Assembly (NCBI RefSeq): GCF_000379105.1 | Contig: NZ_KB900609.1 | Coordinates: forward strand, 6,451,531 to 6,512,004 | Source: Methylobacterium sp. WSM2598 | GTDB taxonomy: Bacteria; Pseudomonadota; Alphaproteobacteria; Rhizobiales; Beijerinckiaceae | Reading direction: 5' to 3' | DNA: 60,474 nucleotides | Shown here: positions 41,744-51,073 of the stretch, piece by piece | Numbering within the stretch: position 1 is the first letter of the stretch | Layout: each line of letters begins with the position of its first letter | The notes under the pieces: model-generated | The model's database searches: none | Told to the model about the DNA's origin: nothing | Seen by the model: the letters and a program-made list of their open reading frames with translations, nothing else | Position numbers and translations under genes: made by a program

Positions 41744-43699
41744 ATGTCACGCCGGCTCGAACACCTGTTCTCACCGCTGCGGATCCGCGACGTCGAGATC
41801 CGCAACCGGATCCTCTCGACGGGGCATCAGACCTTCCTCGCCCGGGATGGCGTGCCCGGCGAGGACTTGGTCGCCTACCACGAGGCCCGGGCGCGGGGGG
41901 GCGCCGGCCTCATCATCGTCGAGTCGGCCCGCTTTCACGCCTCGGCCCTGAGCGACGCGCCCGAACTGAACGTCAGCGACGACCGCTGCATCCCGGGCTA
42001 CCGGGCGCTCGCCGAGGCGGTCCACCGTCACGGCGGCAGGGTGTTCGGGCAGCTCTCCCACGCCGGGCGCCTGACGCGGCGGATCCGGGGCGGCGTGCGC
42101 GAGGTCGCGTTCGCGCCCTCCGCGGTGCCCGACAACCGCTTCCAGACCATGCCACGGGAGATGCCGACGGCGATGGTCGAGGAGGTGGTCGAGGCCTGCG
42201 GGGCGGCGGCGGGCCGCTTCGCCGAGGCCGGCCTGGACGGGGTCGAGATCGTGGCCAGCCACGGGCTGCTCTTCGCCCAGTTCCTGAACCCGCGGACCAA
42301 CCTGCGCACCGACCGATACGGCGGGACGCCCGAGAACCGGCTCCGCTTCCTGGCCGAGTGCCTCTCGGCCGTCCGCAAGGCGGTGGGCGGCCGCGTTGTC
42401 GGCATGCGGATCTCGGTCGAGGAGGTGGAGCTCGACGGCCTCGACGCGGCCGAGGTGCTGGCCGCCTGCAAGGCGCTGGCGGCGCTGGGGATCCTCGACT
42501 ACGTCAACACCACGACGGGATCGATGGCGGGGCCCGGCGGCTCGGTCCACGTCGTGCCGCCGATGGGGATCGCACCGGCCTATGTGGCGCCGCAGGCCGG
42601 GACCCTGCGCGCGCAGGTCGGCCTGCCGGTCTTCGTCGCCGGCCGGATCAACCAGCCGCAGGTCGCCGAGGAGGTCCTGCGGGCAGGCCTCGCCGACATG
42701 TGCGGCATGACCCGCGCGATGATCTCCGACCCGGACCTGGGCAACAAGGCCGCGGCGGGCCGCTTCGACGACATCCGGGCCTGCATCGCCTGCAATCAGG
42801 CCTGCATCGGCCATTTTCACGCCGGCTACTCCATCTCGTGTATCCAGAACCCGGTCACGGGCCGCGAGGCGCGGCTGCCCGCGATGCCCCGGTCGGGGCG
42901 CAAGCGCGTCCTCGTGGCGGGCGGCGGCCCCGGGGGCATGAAGGCCGCCGCCACCGCGGCCGCGCGCGGACACGACGTCGTCCTGTGCGAGGCGGGACGT
43001 CGGCTCGGCGGCCAGGCGCTGCTCGCGCAGCTGCTTCCCGACCGCGCCGAGTTCGGCGGCCTGATCACCAACTTGGAGCGCGAGATCGCGCAGGCCGGCA
43101 TCGAGATCCGCCTCGACACCCGGGTCGACCGCGCCCTCGTGGAGGAGCTGCGGCCCGACGAGGTGGTGGTGGCCACCGGCGCCCTCCCGTACGAACCCGC
43201 GATCGAGGGCCGGGAGGACGCCCACGTCGTCGGCGCCTGGGCGGTGCTGAACGGCGGCGCCAATCTCGGGACCCGGGTCCTGGTCGCGGATTGGCGCGCC
43301 GACTGGGTCGGGATGGGCGTGGCCGAGAAGCTGGTGCGCGACGGGCATCAGGTGACGCTGGCGGTCAATGCGCCCCATGCCGGTTACAATCTGCAGATCT
43401 ACCTGCGCAACTACTGGATCTCCAAGCTGCACAAGCTCGGTGTCCAGATCGTCACGGATGCGCGCATCTACGGCGCCGACGGAACGACCGCCTACCTGGT
43501 CCACAATGCGTCGAACGAGGCGATCGTCCGGGACGACGTCGACACGATCGTGCTGGCCACCGGCCACGCCTCCGCGACCGATCTGGAGCGGGAGCTCGAC
43601 GGCCTGCCGGTGCCGGTTCATCTCATCGGGGATTGCCTCTCGCCCCGCAGCGCGGAGGAAGCCATCCTGGAAGGGTTCGTGGTCGCGCGTGGCCTCTGA
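41744..43699 (+). CDS. trimethylamine/stachydrine-demethylase-like FMN/4Fe-4S/FAD oxidoreductase
   Basis: 651 residues; GGAGGAG precedes ATG 41744. The N-terminal old-yellow-enzyme barrel (residues 1 to about 340; LFSPLRIRDVEIRNRILSTG, VFGQLSHAGR, FLNPRTNLRTDRYGG) binds FMN. Cys347, Cys350, Cys354 and Cys366 have the C-x2-C-x3-C-x11-C spacing of the trimethylamine dehydrogenase 4Fe-4S cluster. A nucleotide-binding domain follows (RVLVAGGGPGGMKAAATAAA, IVLATGHASATDLERELDG). The family includes di-/trimethylamine dehydrogenases and N-methylproline (stachydrine) demethylases, so oxidative N-demethylation is the best guess; 2,4-dienoyl-CoA reductase is the alternative. Confidence 0.85.
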   Translation: MSRRLEHLFSPLRIRDVEIRNRILSTGHQTFLARDGVPGEDLVAYHEARARGGAGLIIVESARFHASALSDAPELNVSDDRCIPGYRALAEAVHRHGGRVFGQLSHAGRLTRRIRGGVREVAFAPSAVPDNRFQTMPREMPTAMVEEVVEACGAAAGRFAEAGLDGVEIVASHGLLFAQFLNPRTNLRTDRYGGTPENRLRFLAECLSAVRKAVGGRVVGMRISVEEVELDGLDAAEVLAACKALAALGILDYVNTTTGSMAGPGGSVHVVPPMGIAPAYVAPQAGTLRAQVGLPVFVAGRINQPQVAEEVLRAGLADMCGMTRAMISDPDLGNKAAAGRFDDIRACIACNQACIGHFHAGYSISCIQNPVTGREARLPAMPRSGRKRVLVAGGGPGGMKAAATAAARGHDVVLCEAGRRLGGQALLAQLLPDRAEFGGLITNLEREIAQAGIEIRLDTRVDRALVEELRPDEVVVATGALPYEPAIEGREDAHVVGAWAVLNGGANLGTRVLVADWRADWVGMGVAEKLVRDGHQVTLAVNAPHAGYNLQIYLRNYWISKLHKLGVQIVTDARIYGADGTTAYLVHNASNEAIVRDDVDTIVLATGHASATDLERELDGLPVPVHLIGDCLSPRSAEEAILEGFVVARGL

Positions 43700-43938
43700 T
43701 CGGCCGCCGGTGCGACGGCTCGGGCATGCGCCGGACCACGACGGCGACGCCCTCCGCAGCGATCGTTCAGCATGACGGTGGCAAGGTGCTGCGTCGCTCC
43801 GGCGGCCGCCGGAAGGGAGAGTCCGATGCCCTCGAGCCCGCTCGACCTCCCGCGCGCCGGGCTCCTGCGACCCGCGGATAGCGGGATGCAGGGGCTCGAC
43901 ACGGGGGAGCGGGGCCGCGCGCACGCCGCCGTGTCCCC

Positions 43939-44859
43939 GTGATCAACATCCGCCACCTCCTCGTCGTGAACCTCGTGATGGAACTCGGCTCCGTGAGCGC
44001 GGCAGCCCGGCGGCTGCGCATCTCCCAGCCCTCCATCACCAAGACCGTCCGGATGGCGGAGCAGGAACTCGGCATCAGCCTCTTCCTGCGGGTCGGAGGG
44101 CGCCTCCAGCCGACGCCGGAAGCCCGGCTCCTCCTGCCCGAGGTCAGGCGCCTGTCCGGCTTCGTCGAGACCCTGAAGGAGCTCGCCGACCAGATCCGCG
44201 ACGGGAGGACGGGCCGGATCCGGATCGTCTGCAACTCCACGGTCGCGAACTCGGTCGTGCCCGAGGCCGTGGCCCGCTTCCGGGCGCTGTGGCCCGGCGT
44301 CACCGTCGACGTCATGGCCTACGCCACGAAGGAGGTGGTCGAGCGCGTCGCCCGCAACGAGGCCGATCTCGGCATCGCCGACACGCCCGTGCGGGACCCC
44401 GAACTGCGGGTGGAGGAGCTCTGCGAAGCCCAGATGGTCTGCGTGATGCGCGCCGACCATCCCCTGGCCGGGCACGCCGAGGTGAGGGTGTCGGACCTGC
44501 TCGCCGAGCCCGTGATCGCCTTCTCCGAGGACACTGTGCTCGGCCGCGCCATCCGCGAGGCGCTGAACGAGCGCAACCCCCGCTACCAGGTCGCCAGCAC
44601 GATCAACCAGTCCACCGTGGCCTGCGCGCTGGTCGGACAGGGGGTCGGGGTGGCGCTGATCGACCCGTTCCCGGTCGCGGCCGGCGCCTTCGGCGGCCTG
44701 ATCACCCGGCCCTTCGTTCCCCACATCCTGGTCCGGCCGGCCGTCCTGCGCCGCTTCGACCGTCCGCCCTCCCAGCCCGCCCTGGCGTTCGAGCAGGAGC
44801 TTCGCGCGGTCATCGCCCTGTTCGCCGCCTCGGACCCGAACATCCGGGCGCGGGCCTGA
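43939..44859 (+). CDS. LysR-type transcriptional regulator
   Basis: 306 residues from a GTG at 43939. The winged helix reads NIRHLLVVNLVMELGSVSAA, ARRLRISQPSITKTVRMAEQ, ELGISLFLRVGGRLQPTPEA. The effector domain follows (RIRIVCNSTVANSVVPEAVA, VCVMRADHPLAGHAEVRVSD, then CALVGQGVGVALIDPF). It lies between the two halves of the island, 121 bases before the aldehyde dehydrogenase, with an inverted repeat in between that is a fitting operator. It presumably responds to a pathway intermediate. Confidence 0.9.
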   Translation: MINIRHLLVVNLVMELGSVSAAARRLRISQPSITKTVRMAEQELGISLFLRVGGRLQPTPEARLLLPEVRRLSGFVETLKELADQIRDGRTGRIRIVCNSTVANSVVPEAVARFRALWPGVTVDVMAYATKEVVERVARNEADLGIADTPVRDPELRVEELCEAQMVCVMRADHPLAGHAEVRVSDLLAEPVIAFSEDTVLGRAIREALNERNPRYQVASTINQSTVACALVGQGVGVALIDPFPVAAGAFGGLITRPFVPHILVRPAVLRRFDRPPSQPALAFEQELRAVIALFAASDPNIRARA

Positions 44860-44927
44860 GCCCTCGCCCGTCCGTTCCGGTAACCATAGCTTTTGCGCAC
44901 GAACTCGCTGCGGATTTTGTATTGGGA

Positions 44928-44949
44928 GCTATAGGCGCGGCCCTATAGC
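44928..44949. promoter_or_regulatory. inverted repeat upstream of the aldehyde dehydrogenase
   Basis: GCTATAGG (44928-44935) and CCTATAGC (44942-44949) are perfect arms over a 6-base spacer, 30 bases before the start codon. An AT-richer stretch just upstream (TTTTGTATTGGGAGC) may hold promoter elements. It is probably bound by the adjacent LysR regulator. Confidence 0.55.
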
Positions 44950-44979
44950 GTCGGCTGACCAACGAAGTCGCGGGCTCTC

Positions 44980-46473
44980 ATGACGGATCAAACCCTAGGC
45001 AGCTGGAGCGAGCGGGCACGGGCCCTCTCTATCCGCAACGACGCGTTCGTCGAGGGCCGCTTCGTACCTGCGGCATCGGGCCGGACGTTCGACTGCGTCT
45101 TCCCGGGCACCGGACGGCGGGTGAGCCAGGTGGCGGCCTGCGAAGCGGACGACGTCGATCGCGCGGTCCGCTCGGCCCGGCGCGCCTTCGAGGCGGGATC
45201 CTGGTCGCGGATGGCGCCGGCCGATCGCAAGCGCGTCATGCTGCGCTTCGCGGACCTCCTCCTGGCGAACCGCGACGAACTCGCGCTGCTGGAGACCCTG
45301 AACGTCGGCAAGCCCATCACGAGCGCGCTGTCCGGAGACATCCCGAGCGCGGCGAACTGCATCGCGTTCTACGGCGAGGCGATCGACAAGATCTACGGCG
45401 AGGTCGCCCCCGCGCCCGCCGACTTCACCACCCTGGTGACGCGCGAGCCCCTCGGGGTGGTCGCGGCCGTGGTGCCGTGGAACTACCCCCTGTCGATGAC
45501 GGCCTGGAAGCTCGGCCCCGCCCTGGCCGCCGGGAACTCGGTCGTCGTGAAGCCGGCCGAGCAGTCGCCGTTCACGGCGCTGCGGATCGCCGAACTCGCG
45601 ATGGAGGCCGGACTCCCGCCGGGGGTGCTCAACGTCGTGCCGGGCCTGGGCGAGACGGCCGGCCGAGCGCTCGGCCTCCACATGGACGTCGACTGCGTCA
45701 CCTTCACCGGATCGACGGAGGTCGGGAAGCTCTTCCTGCAATATGCGGGACGATCGAACGCGAAGCGGGTGAGCCTCGAACTCGGCGGCAAGTCGCCCCA
45801 GATCGTCATGGCGGATTGCGCGGATCTCGACGCCGCCGCGCAGGCGGTCGCCGCCGGGATCTTCACCAATGCCGGGCAGGTCTGCAACGCGGGCTCGCGG
45901 CTGATCGTCCAGGAGAGCGTCCGCGAGGAACTGCTCGAGAAGGTGGTGGCCCGCGCCCGCGCGCTCAAGCCCGGCGATCCGCTCGATCCCGAGACCCGGC
46001 TGGGGCCGCTGGTCAGCGAGCCCCAGATGGAGCGCGTGCTCGGCTACATCCGGAAGGGCCAGGAGGCAGGCGCGGCGGTCGTCGCCGGCGGCGGGCGCAC
46101 CCTGCTCGACACCGGCGGCTACTTCGTCGAGCCGACCGTGTTCGACCGCGTCGAGAACCGCATGGCGATCGCCCAGGAGGAGATCTTCGGGCCGGTCCTC
46201 TCCACGATCTCGGTGTCCGGCTTCGACGAGGCGATCGCCGTCGCGAACGACACGATCTACGGCCTCGCCGCTTCGATCTGGACGACCGACCTGACCAAGG
46301 CGCACCGGGCGGCCCGCGCGATCCGGTCCGGCGTCGTCTACGTGAACTGCTTCGACAAAGGGTCGATGTCCGTGCCCTTCGGCGGCTTCAAACAGTCCGG
46401 CTTCGGACGCGACAAGTCCTTGCACGCCATCGACAAGTACATGGACCTGAAGGCGGTCTGGTTCGCGACCTGA
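44980..46473 (+). CDS. NAD-dependent aldehyde dehydrogenase (aminoaldehyde/betaine-aldehyde type)
   Basis: 497 residues; oxidises an aldehyde to the acid with NAD(P)+. Motifs: VVPWNYPLSMTAWKLGPALA, VTFTGSTEVGKLFLQYAG for the cofactor, LELGGKSPQ with the general-base Glu at about 267, and GQVCNAGSR with the catalytic Cys at about 302. The end has PFGGFKQSGFGRDKSLHAID. The overall pattern is like PuuC and betaine-aldehyde dehydrogenases. It would take the aldehyde produced by amine oxidation or transamination in this cluster. Confidence 0.9.
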   Translation: MTDQTLGSWSERARALSIRNDAFVEGRFVPAASGRTFDCVFPGTGRRVSQVAACEADDVDRAVRSARRAFEAGSWSRMAPADRKRVMLRFADLLLANRDELALLETLNVGKPITSALSGDIPSAANCIAFYGEAIDKIYGEVAPAPADFTTLVTREPLGVVAAVVPWNYPLSMTAWKLGPALAAGNSVVVKPAEQSPFTALRIAELAMEAGLPPGVLNVVPGLGETAGRALGLHMDVDCVTFTGSTEVGKLFLQYAGRSNAKRVSLELGGKSPQIVMADCADLDAAAQAVAAGIFTNAGQVCNAGSRLIVQESVREELLEKVVARARALKPGDPLDPETRLGPLVSEPQMERVLGYIRKGQEAGAAVVAGGGRTLLDTGGYFVEPTVFDRVENRMAIAQEEIFGPVLSTISVSGFDEAIAVANDTIYGLAASIWTTDLTKAHRAARAIRSGVVYVNCFDKGSMSVPFGGFKQSGFGRDKSLHAIDKYMDLKAVWFAT

Positions 46474-46589
46474 GCCTTCAGCCTCCTGCGACGGACCGGA
46501 GCCCGGCCCCTCGCAGGATGCTGCGGAACGAGGCGCACAGCAGCACCAGGCACTACGAACGAAGCCAGCTCTAGCGATGGAGAGCCGAC

Positions 46590-47666
46590 ATGTCGAAGCC
46601 GAGCGCACCCGGACTTGGTGTCGCGAGTGGAACGCGGCCGACGCGCCGCTCTCTCCTCGCCGGAGCCGCCGGATTCCTGGCGGCCCCGGCCGTCCTCACC
46701 GGCAGAGCGCGCGCGGACACGACCCTGACGGTGACCTGCTGGGGCGGCGACTACCGGGCGGGCATCGACAGGATCTTCGCGCAGCCCTTCACGAAGGAAA
46801 CCGGGATCGCCGTCCGTCTCGTTGACAATGCCGACCTCGCTCGCATGAAGGCGCAGGTCCAGACCGGCCGCGTCGAATGGGACGTTTTCGACAGTGTCGG
46901 ACCGCAGATCACGGCCGGCGCGAAGGAGGGCCTCTGGGAGGAGGTCGACGGCAAGATCGTGGACCGCTCGGACCTCACCGCTCCCGGCGGGCCGAGCTAT
47001 GTCGGGACCTACCTGTTCGCGGGCGGGATCGCGTACGATCCCAAGCGGTTTCCCGAAGGCAAGTATCCCGTCACCTTCAAGGATTTCTGGAACGTCGACG
47101 GCTTTCCGGGCCGCCGCGGCCTGCGCACCAGGGTGAGCGAGAACCTCGAGATCGCGCTGCTCGCCGACGGCGTCGCCCCGAAGGACCTCTATCCGCTGGA
47201 CGTCGAGAGAGCCTTTCGGTTGCTCGATCAGATCAAGCCTGCCGTGAAGAAGTGGATCGAGACCACGCCACAATCGCTGTCTCTCGTCACCACGAACGAA
47301 ATCGACTTCTCCTACACCTACATGTCGCGCGTGCGGCCGGCGCAGCTGGCCGGGAGCTCCGTCTCCCTGTCGACGCAGCAGACGCTCAACTCCCTCGAAT
47401 ATCTGGCCGTCGCCAAAGGCTCCCGCAACCGGGAGGCCGCGTTCCGCTACATCGCGTTCTGCCTGAGGCCCAACCGCCAAGCGGCCTTCGGCGAAATGCT
47501 GTTCTTCAGCCCGAATTCGCGCAAGGGATTCGAGGCCTCCACCCCGGCCGCCCGCCAGTACATGCCCGACATGGCGAGCCCGAAGAACGCGATCCTCAAC
47601 GACGATTGGTGGGCGGACCGCTACACGCCGCTTCAGAAGCGCTTCACGGAGTGGCTCCTGGTCTGA
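46590..47666 (+). CDS. periplasmic substrate-binding protein 2, PotD-type
   Basis: 358 residues with a clear twin-arginine signal: PTRRSLLAGAAGFLAAPAVL near residues 16-36, cleaved around ARAD. Mature start LTVTCWGGDYRAGIDRIFAQ, then VEWDVFDSVGPQITAGAKEG and VTFKDFWNVDGFPGRRGLRT. GGAGAG lies 8 bases before ATG 46590. It is only distantly similar to binding protein 1 (40641), so the island imports two ligands, or one ligand by two systems. Confidence 0.87.
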   Translation: MSKPSAPGLGVASGTRPTRRSLLAGAAGFLAAPAVLTGRARADTTLTVTCWGGDYRAGIDRIFAQPFTKETGIAVRLVDNADLARMKAQVQTGRVEWDVFDSVGPQITAGAKEGLWEEVDGKIVDRSDLTAPGGPSYVGTYLFAGGIAYDPKRFPEGKYPVTFKDFWNVDGFPGRRGLRTRVSENLEIALLADGVAPKDLYPLDVERAFRLLDQIKPAVKKWIETTPQSLSLVTTNEIDFSYTYMSRVRPAQLAGSSVSLSTQQTLNSLEYLAVAKGSRNREAAFRYIAFCLRPNRQAAFGEMLFFSPNSRKGFEASTPAARQYMPDMASPKNAILNDDWWADRYTPLQKRFTEWLLV

Positions 47667-47755
47667 CGGAATCCCCGGACTTAATGACGCGACGCCTGCG
47701 CGAGGGCCGCGGTCAGCGACCGAGCGGTCATGGTCGGATATCAACGGAGAGGGAT

Positions 47756-48589
47756 GTGAGCCACGCCATCGACACGCGGGCCGCCGTGCTGCTGCTCGCG
47801 CCGCTCGTCCTCGTGATGCTGGCGTTCTTTCTGTTCCCGACGCTGACCATCGCCTGGACGAGCGTCGGGGGAGCCGCGCTCGACCCGACAGCCTACCGCG
47901 AGATGGCCACGAGCACCCTCATCCGGCGGGTGCTCTCGGCCACGTTCGAGATCAGCCTGGAGGCCACGGCGGCGAGCCTCGTCCTCGGCTACGCCATGGC
48001 GATATACTTGATGCGGCAACCGCCGCGCCGCCGCGCCCTCCTGATGATCCTGGTGATGCTGCCGTTCTGGACCAGCATCCTGGTGAAGAGCTTCGCCTTC
48101 ACGATCGTCCTCGGCGATGCCGGGCTCGTCAATACGGCACTCCGCTGGATCTCGGGCGGGGCGGTCTCGGTCTCGATGCTGTTCAACCGCGTCGGCGTGC
48201 TGCTCGGGATGATGAACTTCCTGCTGCCGTTCATGGTCCTGCCGATCTTCGCGAACCTCCTCGCGCAGGATCCGGCCCTGCGCCGCGCGGCGGAGACAAT
48301 GGGGGCGGGGCCGGTGCGCATCTTCTGGCGCATCACGCTCCCGCTCAGCCTGCCGGGCGTGCTGTCGGGCGTGATCATGTCGTTCGCCCTGTCCGTGGGG
48401 TCCTACATCACGCCGGCCCTGCTCGGCGGGCGCACCGACATGATGATGGCCAACCTCATCGACTTCTACACGCGCCAGACCCTCGACTGGCCAATGGCGT
48501 CCGCGGTCGCGATGGTGCTGCTCGCCATCACGGGCGCGATGGTGCTGCTCCTCACGCGCGTTCGCCGTGGCGACGCCGCGATCCTGTGA
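47756..48589 (+). CDS. ABC transporter permease 3, PotB-type
   Basis: 277 residues from GTG 47756, preceded closely by GGAGAGGG. Hydrophobic from the start (AAVLLLAPLVLVMLAFFLFP). The coupling loop ETMGAGPVRIFWRITLPLSL and the tail SVGSYITPALLGGRTDMMMA are typical. It pairs with the permease at 48600. No ATG start is available in this frame between the preceding stop region and the first helix. Confidence 0.85.
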   Translation: MSHAIDTRAAVLLLAPLVLVMLAFFLFPTLTIAWTSVGGAALDPTAYREMATSTLIRRVLSATFEISLEATAASLVLGYAMAIYLMRQPPRRRALLMILVMLPFWTSILVKSFAFTIVLGDAGLVNTALRWISGGAVSVSMLFNRVGVLLGMMNFLLPFMVLPIFANLLAQDPALRRAAETMGAGPVRIFWRITLPLSLPGVLSGVIMSFALSVGSYITPALLGGRTDMMMANLIDFYTRQTLDWPMASAVAMVLLAITGAMVLLLTRVRRGDAAIL

Positions 48590-48599
48590 GCCGCGCGCC

Positions 48600-49412
48600 G
48601 TGAACCGCGCTCTCGTCGATCGACCGACCCGCGCATGGCGCCTCGCCGGGGGCTTGGCGGCCTGGGCCGGGTTCCTGTTCCTGCTCATGCCGACGCTGAT
48701 TATCGTCCCGATCTCGCTCGGCGGGGCGCGCGAGCTCAGCTTCCCGCCGCGGGAGCTCTCGTTCGGCCTCTACCGGGAGTTCTTCACGGACCCGTCCTGG
48801 TGGGGCGCGACACTCCAGAGCCTGAAGATCGGCATTCTCACGATGGTGACGAGCCTCGTCCTGGCGGTGCCGGCCTCCTACGCGCTCGTGCGCGGGGCCT
48901 TTCGCGGGCGCCGGGCTCTCAACCTTTTCCTGGTCAGCCCGATCCTCGTGCCGGTCGTCGTTCTCGGGCTCGGCTTCTACCTCCAGTTCGCTGGGCTCGG
49001 CATCGGCGGCACCGACCTGAGCCTCGTTCTGGCTCACACGGTCCTGGTTTCACCATTCGTGATCGTGTCCGTCTCGGCCGGCCTGCGGCAGATCGATCCC
49101 GCGCTTGAGACCGCCGCGACGATCATGGGCGCGGGCCGCGCGCGGGTGTTCTTGAAGATCGTGCTGCCTCAGATCCGCGGCTCCCTCGCCGTCGGTGCCC
49201 TGTTCGCGTTCCTCCTGTCCTTCGACGAGGTCGTGGCTTCGTATTTCGTCAGCGGTCCAGCCACGATGACCCTTCCGGTGAAGATGTACAGCGCTCTGCG
49301 CTGGGAAATTTCACCCGTGATCGCGGCCGTCTCCGCGATCCTCACCGCGATCTCGCTGGCCTTCAGCCTCGCGATGCTTCGCCTGCAAACCGATACGACC
49401 GGACACTCATGA
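48600..49412 (+). CDS. ABC transporter permease 4, PotC-type
   Basis: 270 residues if started at GTG 48600; a GTG at 48567 inside the previous gene would add 11. Membrane helices begin at LAAWAGFLFLLMPTLIIVPI. The coupling loop TIMGAGRARVFLKIVLPQIR and FLLSFDEVVASYFVSGPATM, with TLPVKMYSALRWEISP, match PotC-type permeases. It ends in an ATGA overlap with the CoA ligase gene, so transport and activation genes are coupled. Confidence 0.87.
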   Translation: MNRALVDRPTRAWRLAGGLAAWAGFLFLLMPTLIIVPISLGGARELSFPPRELSFGLYREFFTDPSWWGATLQSLKIGILTMVTSLVLAVPASYALVRGAFRGRRALNLFLVSPILVPVVVLGLGFYLQFAGLGIGGTDLSLVLAHTVLVSPFVIVSVSAGLRQIDPALETAATIMGAGRARVFLKIVLPQIRGSLAVGALFAFLLSFDEVVASYFVSGPATMTLPVKMYSALRWEISPVIAAVSAILTAISLAFSLAMLRLQTDTTGHS

Positions 49413-51061
49413 CCAAGCGCGCCGACATCCTGAACCAGCCCGTGCCGTCGGTCACCGAGCGCCGGCGGACGATCGAGGCGGAGCCGCTTCCCGCGAACAT
49501 TGCGGTCCTTCTGGAGGAGGCCGCGGACGCGGCGCGCGACCGCCTGGCCTGGAACTTCTTCGAGAGCGGAGAGCAGGCGACCTACGGCGAGGTGCGCGAG
49601 CGCGTCGACGCGCTCGCGCGCGGGCTCCTCGCGCGTGGCGTCCGCAAGGGCGTGCACGTCGGCGTGATGCTGCCGAACATCGCGGCCTTTCCGCTCTCCT
49701 GGCTTGCTATCGGCACGATCGGGGCCGTGATGGTGCCGATCAACGTCACCTATCGCGAGCGGGAACTCGCCTACGTGCTGAACGACAGCGAGGCCGAGTT
49801 CCTGATCCTGCACGAGACGGCTCGCGACGTGTACGAGCGCGCGCGGGCGGGCGGCAGCATCGCCCTGCCGGCCGAGCGGGTGCTCCTCGTCGATGGAGCC
49901 GCGGGCCCCTACACCGCCTTCCGCGATGCGTTCGAACCCGGCTCCGAGCCCTTCACGGCGCCCGAGCCGGTCGGCCACGCGGACCTGCTCAACATCCAGT
50001 ACACGTCGGGAACAACCGGATTTCCCAAGGGCTGCCTCCTCACCCAGGAATACTGGATCATCGCCGGCAAGGTGAACGCGCGCCGCGACGGGCGTGCCTA
50101 CGAGCGCATCCTCGCCTCGACCCCGTTCTTCTACATGGACCCGCAGTGGCTCCTTCTGATGACCCTCTATCAGCGGGGGACGCTGTTCGTCGCGGAGCGC
50201 CAGAGCGCGACCCGCTTCATGGGGTGGGTGCGCGAGCACGCGATCAACTTCTGCCTGCTGCCGCTGCTCGTCTTCAAGCAGCCGCCTCATCCCGACGACC
50301 GCCGGAACGCGGTCGTACGCGCCAACATGTACGGCGTACCGCGCGATCTGCATGCCGCGGTCGAGGAGCGGTTCGATCTCTTCGCCCGCGAGGCCTTCGG
50401 CATGACCGAGCTCGGTCCGACCATGTTCATGCCCATCGAGGCGGTCGACAAGGTGGGGTCCGGCTCGTGCGGCGTGCCCGGCCCGTTCCGGGAGTGCCGC
50501 GTCGTCGATGAGCAGGGCGACACCGTTCCGGCGGGCGCATTCGGCGAACTCGTCGTGCGCGGTCGGGGGATCTTCAAGGGTTACTACAACCGGCCGGAGG
50601 CAACGGCCGATGCCTTCTTCGGCGAGTGGTTCCGGACGGGCGACGTGTTCCAGCGCGACCGGGACGGCTACTTCTCCATTCTCGGCCGGACCAAGGACAT
50701 GATCCGGCGATCGAGCGAGAATATCGCGGCCCGGGAAGTCGAAGCGGTGCTGCAGGGCGCCAGAGAGGTCGTGGAGGCCGCGGTCGTGCCGGTGCCGGAC
50801 GAGGTCCGCGGCGAGGAGATCAAGGCCTACCTCGTCCTGGAACCGGGGTCGGCGGGCGACGAGGCCGCCCTGGCCTCCATCATCGCGCATTGCCGTGCCA
50901 ACCTCGCGCCGTTCAAGGTCCCGCGCTTCTACGAGTTCCGGCCGGACCTGCCCAAGACGGCCTCGAACAAGATCGCCAAGCACCGGCTCACCGCGGAGCT
51001 GCCCGACCTCAGGCTCGGCAGCTACGACAGGGTCGCGGGTGCGTGGCTCGAGGCGTCGTAG
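49409..51061 (+). CDS. AMP-forming acyl-CoA ligase, CaiC-like
   Basis: 550 residues; activates a carboxylic acid as AMP ester, then as CoA thioester. P-loop-like motif YTSGTTGFPKGCLL at about 198, EAFGMTELGPTMF with the adenine-contact residues, FRTGDVFQRDRDGYFSILGR with the ribose Asp, and the C-terminal catalytic Lys region LPKTASNKIAKHRLT. The closest general resemblance is to crotonobetaine/carnitine-CoA ligase and related class I synthetases. In this pathway it may activate the acid made by the aldehyde dehydrogenase, or the betaine itself. Confidence 0.88.
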   Translation: MTKRADILNQPVPSVTERRRTIEAEPLPANIAVLLEEAADAARDRLAWNFFESGEQATYGEVRERVDALARGLLARGVRKGVHVGVMLPNIAAFPLSWLAIGTIGAVMVPINVTYRERELAYVLNDSEAEFLILHETARDVYERARAGGSIALPAERVLLVDGAAGPYTAFRDAFEPGSEPFTAPEPVGHADLLNIQYTSGTTGFPKGCLLTQEYWIIAGKVNARRDGRAYERILASTPFFYMDPQWLLLMTLYQRGTLFVAERQSATRFMGWVREHAINFCLLPLLVFKQPPHPDDRRNAVVRANMYGVPRDLHAAVEERFDLFAREAFGMTELGPTMFMPIEAVDKVGSGSCGVPGPFRECRVVDEQGDTVPAGAFGELVVRGRGIFKGYYNRPEATADAFFGEWFRTGDVFQRDRDGYFSILGRTKDMIRRSSENIAAREVEAVLQGAREVVEAAVVPVPDEVRGEEIKAYLVLEPGSAGDEAALASIIAHCRANLAPFKVPRFYEFRPDLPKTASNKIAKHRLTAELPDLRLGSYDRVAGAWLEAS

Positions 51062-51073
51062 AGGGGGCATCCG

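Noticed and set aside
41771..43924. 717-codon minus-strand frame opposite the flavoprotein
   Set aside because: Antisense shadow; the plus strand has unmistakable FMN, 4Fe-4S and FAD motifs.
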